This document shows positions 5,711-8,220 of a stretch of 8,220 nt of DNA, one piece after another; within the stretch, counting starts at the first letter, position 1, and each line of letters begins with the position of its first letter. The DNA lies in the NCBI GenBank assembly GCA_016926495.1, contig JAFGOL010000036.1, forward strand, positions 1-8,220, in the 5' to 3' direction. The notes below the pieces were generated by a model. It worked only from the letters and a program-made list of their open reading frames with translations, was not told where the DNA came from and did not search any database. Made by a program: the position numbers and the translations under genes. Source of the DNA: Oligoflexia bacterium (GTDB lineage Bacteria; Bdellovibrionota; JAFGOL01).

Positions 5711-6201
5711 AAAACAAGCACTCCCTTGAATGTTGAAAAATTGTTGATCCTCGCAAGCTCTTTCGCTGTTTTATAAACAAAAACCGCGCTGAAAATAAAC
5801 CCTCCTGCAAAGGGAATGATCTTAATGAAATAAAAAAGAGCTGCCGTTGAAAACATTATTGATAAAGTATAACTGAATCTTGCAGGAAAGCCAAAGGACA
5901 AAAGATGTAAAACCGCCTGCACAACAGTTGCGTAACAAAAAATGAAAAAAACAAAGACAAGCGGCAATAAAAACGCGGATGCCATGGAGCCAAGCATAAA
6001 AAAAGATACCAGCGACGAAAACACCCCTGACAAATCCGCATCCTGCATAAGATACCTGTAGATATAATAAAACATGTCCCCGGAACCGAAGCTGACCATC
6101 ACTATCTTCCTTAGACCTTCAAAGGTAAAAGCGACAAGATAGCAGAGGGCGAACGAAACAAAAACCTTGCCTTCAATAAGCATGCTGTAAAACTTTCTCA
6201 T
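5626..6201 (-). CDS. Yip1-like multispanning inner-membrane protein
   Basis: A 191-residue, very hydrophobic protein with about five membrane segments (near 12-29, 60-80, 82-102, 112-147 and 158-190), the fourth region possibly two helices. The arrangement, with FGFPARFSYTLSIMFSTAALFYFIKIIPFAGG-type residues in the middle and a Lys/Arg-bearing turn (KTAKELARINNFSTFK) before the last hydrophobic stretch, resembles the Yip1 family of bacterial membrane proteins, whose biochemical role is not established. The start ATG at 6201 shares an ATGA overlap with the DUF4340 gene and has GGGGA 7 bases upstream. The 3' end overlaps the FecR-domain gene by 85 bp in another frame. It probably works in the same envelope assembly as its operon partners. 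Confidence 0.75.
   Translation of the reverse strand: MRKFYSMLIEGKVFVSFALCYLVAFTFEGLRKIVMVSFGSGDMFYYIYRYLMQDADLSGVFSSLVSFFMLGSMASAFLLPLVFVFFIFCYATVVQAVLHLLSFGFPARFSYTLSIMFSTAALFYFIKIIPFAGGFIFSAVFVYKTAKELARINNFSTFKGVLVLCVPFGFLFAALFLSVFVFGLFGALSFV
5721..5727 (-). promoter_or_regulatory. Ribosome binding site deciding the FecR-domain gene start
   Basis: On the - strand this reads AAGGGAG, 10 bases before the ATG at 5710 and inside the upstream membrane-protein gene. It favours the long start with signal peptide over the ATGA-coupled ATG at 5629. Confidence 0.65.
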
Positions 6202-7172
6202 TTCGCGTCCCCGGCCTTCTCGGGCGCTTTCGTTTTGGGTTTTTCCCTGATATCTTCCACCTTTTTCTTTTCAATATCGGCGAAGGCATTCCTGTACACG
6301 GTAAAAACCTCCCGCTCACCCTCAATGCCGAGATACTCCCCTTTTAAGTAAAACCTCTGCACCGGTTTTTTCCCTTTCATAAAAATTTCAACAGAAAGAT
6401 CGGGTTTATCAAGTCCGAATTTTTTCCAGTTGTTGTTCATTGTAAAGCCGGAAACCTTAAGGCTCGCGAAAACATCAATAAACCTTTCTGCGATATGCCT
6501 GTTGGCTTTTGCCTTAACCGGGCTTGTAAGGAACCATTCATACTGTGTTTTACCCCTTTCCAGGGCCACTGTTTCTTTCTTCCTTTTTATCCTTATTTTT
6601 GTAACGTCGTCCTTATTAAGCTCGTACACCAGTTTGCTCCTTGCCGTTTTTTCATCCTTGTCGAAATTGTCGTAAAGCGTCCGCGCCGCGGCAAGGACCC
6701 TGCCGGAATCTTTTATATAAACATACCTGTCATCGCCGACCGGAGTTTTGTCACCTATAAGCAGCGTGACTTCCTTTCCGTCTTCATAATAAAAGACCGC
6801 CGTTATCTCCGGTCCGGAAAGGCCGTAAGGAGCAAGGTCCGGCTCTTTCTCGTTTTCAACTATTATACTGGCCTTTGTATTGAGGCTGCTCAGCATGTTA
6901 TTTACAGCCGCCACGTCCGCGCTTTTGCTTACAGGCTCAACTATAAACCATTTCTTATCCTTGTTTTGTTCAATGATCAGAGACCACTTCCTGTCGTTTC
7001 CGCGCTTAATGCCAATCTTTTTTATTTCTTCGGTTTCAGTGTTGTATATTTTTTCGGAATTTTCCTTTTCGATCTTTTTCTTTTCGCCCAGCCTGTATTC
7101 CACAAAATAAACGTAAATGAAAACAAGCAGGAATACGCCGAGAAGAATTAAGGAGCTTTTAAAACGCTTCAT
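6198..7172 (-). CDS. DUF4340-domain protein, membrane-anchored
   Basis: A 324-residue protein with one N-terminal transmembrane anchor (residues 7-24) and a periplasmic body. The body has the repeating pattern of DUF4340 proteins: a strand block ETEEIKKIGIKR, then KKWFIVEPV, ADVAAVNNMLSSL, YGLSGPEITAVFYYEDG and VTLLIGDKTPVGDDRYV, followed by a second, similar half (DVTKIRIKRKKE, YEWFLTSPVKAKANRHIAERFIDVFASL, FGLDKPDLSVEIFMKG). The tail is Lys-rich and probably flexible. The family commonly sits directly after GldG-type ABC auxiliary genes, as it does here; its molecular function is unknown. The GldG stop TAG abuts this ATG with no gap. A strong AGGAGGAGG ribosome site (7181-7190), 8 bases upstream, lies within the final Arg codons of the GldG gene, so translation is probably coupled. 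Confidence 0.9.
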   Translation of the reverse strand: MKRFKSSLILLGVFLLVFIYVYFVEYRLGEKKKIEKENSEKIYNTETEEIKKIGIKRGNDRKWSLIIEQNKDKKWFIVEPVSKSADVAAVNNMLSSLNTKASIIVENEKEPDLAPYGLSGPEITAVFYYEDGKEVTLLIGDKTPVGDDRYVYIKDSGRVLAAARTLYDNFDKDEKTARSKLVYELNKDDVTKIRIKRKKETVALERGKTQYEWFLTSPVKAKANRHIAERFIDVFASLKVSGFTMNNNWKKFGLDKPDLSVEIFMKGKKPVQRFYLKGEYLGIEGEREVFTVYRNAFADIEKKKVEDIREKPKTKAPEKAGDAK

Positions 7173-8220
7173 CTAATACTTCCTCCTCCTGAACCAGAAA
7201 ATGATGCCTGTTACGAGGATCAGAAACGGCAAAAGATACACGGACAATATGGGTACCAGGTTACCCCCGGGCAGTTCAAAGGTGCCCGCCGCGCTCTTTC
7301 TGGGGCGTATGGATATCAGGTCGTCATCCTGTGCCAGAAACGACACGGTGTTCATGAAAAGATCAAGGTTGCCCGCGTGGTTAATAAACTGGTTACTCAC
7401 AAAACCTGAATTGCCATATACCACAAGCTGCATGGAGTTTGATTCTTCCACGGCGCTTATTACAGCGGCAACTACAAGGGGACCTTTAATGTCCCTGTCC
7501 TTGTTAAAGCTGATGGTCCCGGATTTTGACTCCATTTCCCCCCAGCTTGAAGGAGTGGTCTTGCAAAGCTCGGTAACCACGTACTTGTCCCTGTTAACGC
7601 CGGAAAGATCAACAGACTGGGCAAACGGGAAAAACGTGGTTTCATTAAATTCGGACGTAATGTCGTGCGCGCTGTCGTAAGTCTGTACCACCGGCATTGC
7701 TTCACCTACGCCAAAAAGCCTTGAAATGGGATCAACTATAATATCATCCCTTAAGCGTACACCGAAACCGTCCAGTATCATGGCCACGTTATTCTTTGCC
7801 GTTACGCCGGACTTGCCGTCTCCCGGGTCTGAAAGTATGTACACTGCCCCGCCGGATTTAATATATTTTTCCACAAGTTCAGCCTCTTTTTTGAAAAAGG
7901 CCTTTTTGGGCCCCGCGATAATAAGCAGGGCCGAGTCGTTCGGGACCGCTCCCGCTGACATCAGGTTTAACGTGCCTATGTCATAACTCTGGCCATCCAG
8001 CGCCTTTTTGGCCGAAAGGTAGCCTTCCGGTTGTTCTGATTCAATATCCCTTTCCCCGTGACCTGTCAGAAAGTAGATCATCTTTTTTTCCTTTCTGGAA
8101 AGCTTGATTATGGCGTTCGTAATATCGCTTTCAGTAAGCTTGTCGAACGTGGTCTCTTTACCGCCCATAACAGCTACAATAACGCCGTACTTGTCAACGC
8201 CGTAACTCCTTGCTTTGACA
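7173..8220 (-). CDS. GldG-family ABC transporter auxiliary protein (N-terminus outside window)
   Basis: The frame is open to the right edge of the window, giving about 348 C-terminal residues; the first ATG in view (8168) is internal, because clear family sequence (SYGVDKYGVIVAVMGGKETTF) precedes it. Family marks are LTESDITNAIIKLSRKEKK, the YFLTGHGERD motif, a beta-alpha fold with ALLIIAGPKKAF and GGAVYILSDPGD, and a late NSGFVSNQFI segment. The end has the typical single transmembrane helix (LVPILSVYLLPFLILVTGI) and a basic tail FRRRKY. GldG works with the GldA ATPase and GldF permease in gliding Bacteroidetes. Homologues occur in many non-gliding bacteria as parts of uncharacterised ABC systems, so motility should not be assumed. 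The ABC partners would be expected just beyond the right edge. Confidence 0.92.
   Translation of the reverse strand, partial: VKARSYGVDKYGVIVAVMGGKETTFDKLTESDITNAIIKLSRKEKKMIYFLTGHGERDIESEQPEGYLSAKKALDGQSYDIGTLNLMSAGAVPNDSALLIIAGPKKAFFKKEAELVEKYIKSGGAVYILSDPGDGKSGVTAKNNVAMILDGFGVRLRDDIIVDPISRLFGVGEAMPVVQTYDSAHDITSEFNETTFFPFAQSVDLSGVNRDKYVVTELCKTTPSSWGEMESKSGTISFNKDRDIKGPLVVAAVISAVEESNSMQLVVYGNSGFVSNQFINHAGNLDLFMNTVSFLAQDDDLISIRPRKSAAGTFELPGGNLVPILSVYLLPFLILVTGIIFWFRRRKY

Noticed and set aside
6495..7151. 218-residue + strand open frame opposite the DUF4340 gene
   Set aside because: It is antisense to a well-supported gene, rich in Phe/Tyr as expected from reading Lys/Glu codons backwards, and has no motif of its own.

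Overview
The window looks like chromosomal DNA of a Gram-negative bacterium. Supporting signs are a lipobox lipoprotein, a FecR-type exported protein, a NtrC-family sigma-54 activator and a GldG/DUF4340 envelope operon. Sampled stretches of the main genes are near 50% GC. Nothing here fixes the phylum; Deltaproteobacteria-like or candidate-phylum lineages (for example Elusimicrobiota-like) are guesses only.

Layout. Bases 1-153 are the 3' end of an unidentified + strand gene. Bases 165-940 hold a small AT-rich two-gene module: a minimal nucleotidyltransferase (MNT) and an overlapping HEPN-domain gene, the usual pairing of MNT/HEPN toxin-antitoxin or phage-defence modules. The HEPN gene is broken by a one-base frameshift in an A7 run. 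The module has its own near-consensus promoter, placed so that the MNT message would be almost leaderless. It lies between two 53-bp direct repeats (112-164 and 941-993, 49/53 identical). Each repeat contains the last codons and stop of the gene at the window start. This looks like insertion at a gene's 3' end with the end rebuilt, and it is the most notable thing in the window.

From 976 the resident genes resume. A small lipoprotein gene (- strand) ends inside the second repeat. It is divergent from a + strand gene (1457-2938) for a protein with a degenerate receiver-like N-terminus and a long C-terminal coiled coil. That gene converges, with a 12-bp overlap of 3' ends, on a five-gene - strand operon entering from the right edge. 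In transcription order the operon holds a GldG-family ABC-auxiliary protein (N-terminus outside the window), a DUF4340 protein, a Yip1-like membrane protein, a FecR-domain exported protein and a sigma-54-dependent response regulator. Genes in the operon overlap, abut or lie 15 bp apart, so they are probably co-transcribed.

Working model (inference). The operon couples a gliding-type/ABC envelope system to a periplasmic FecR-like protein and a phosphorylation-controlled sigma-54 activator. The adjacent pseudo-receiver/coiled-coil protein may belong to the same signalling circuit. The MNT/HEPN cassette is an unrelated later arrival. I saw no tRNA, rRNA, CRISPR array, transposase or integrase. 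No gene-free stretch exceeds 300 bases.
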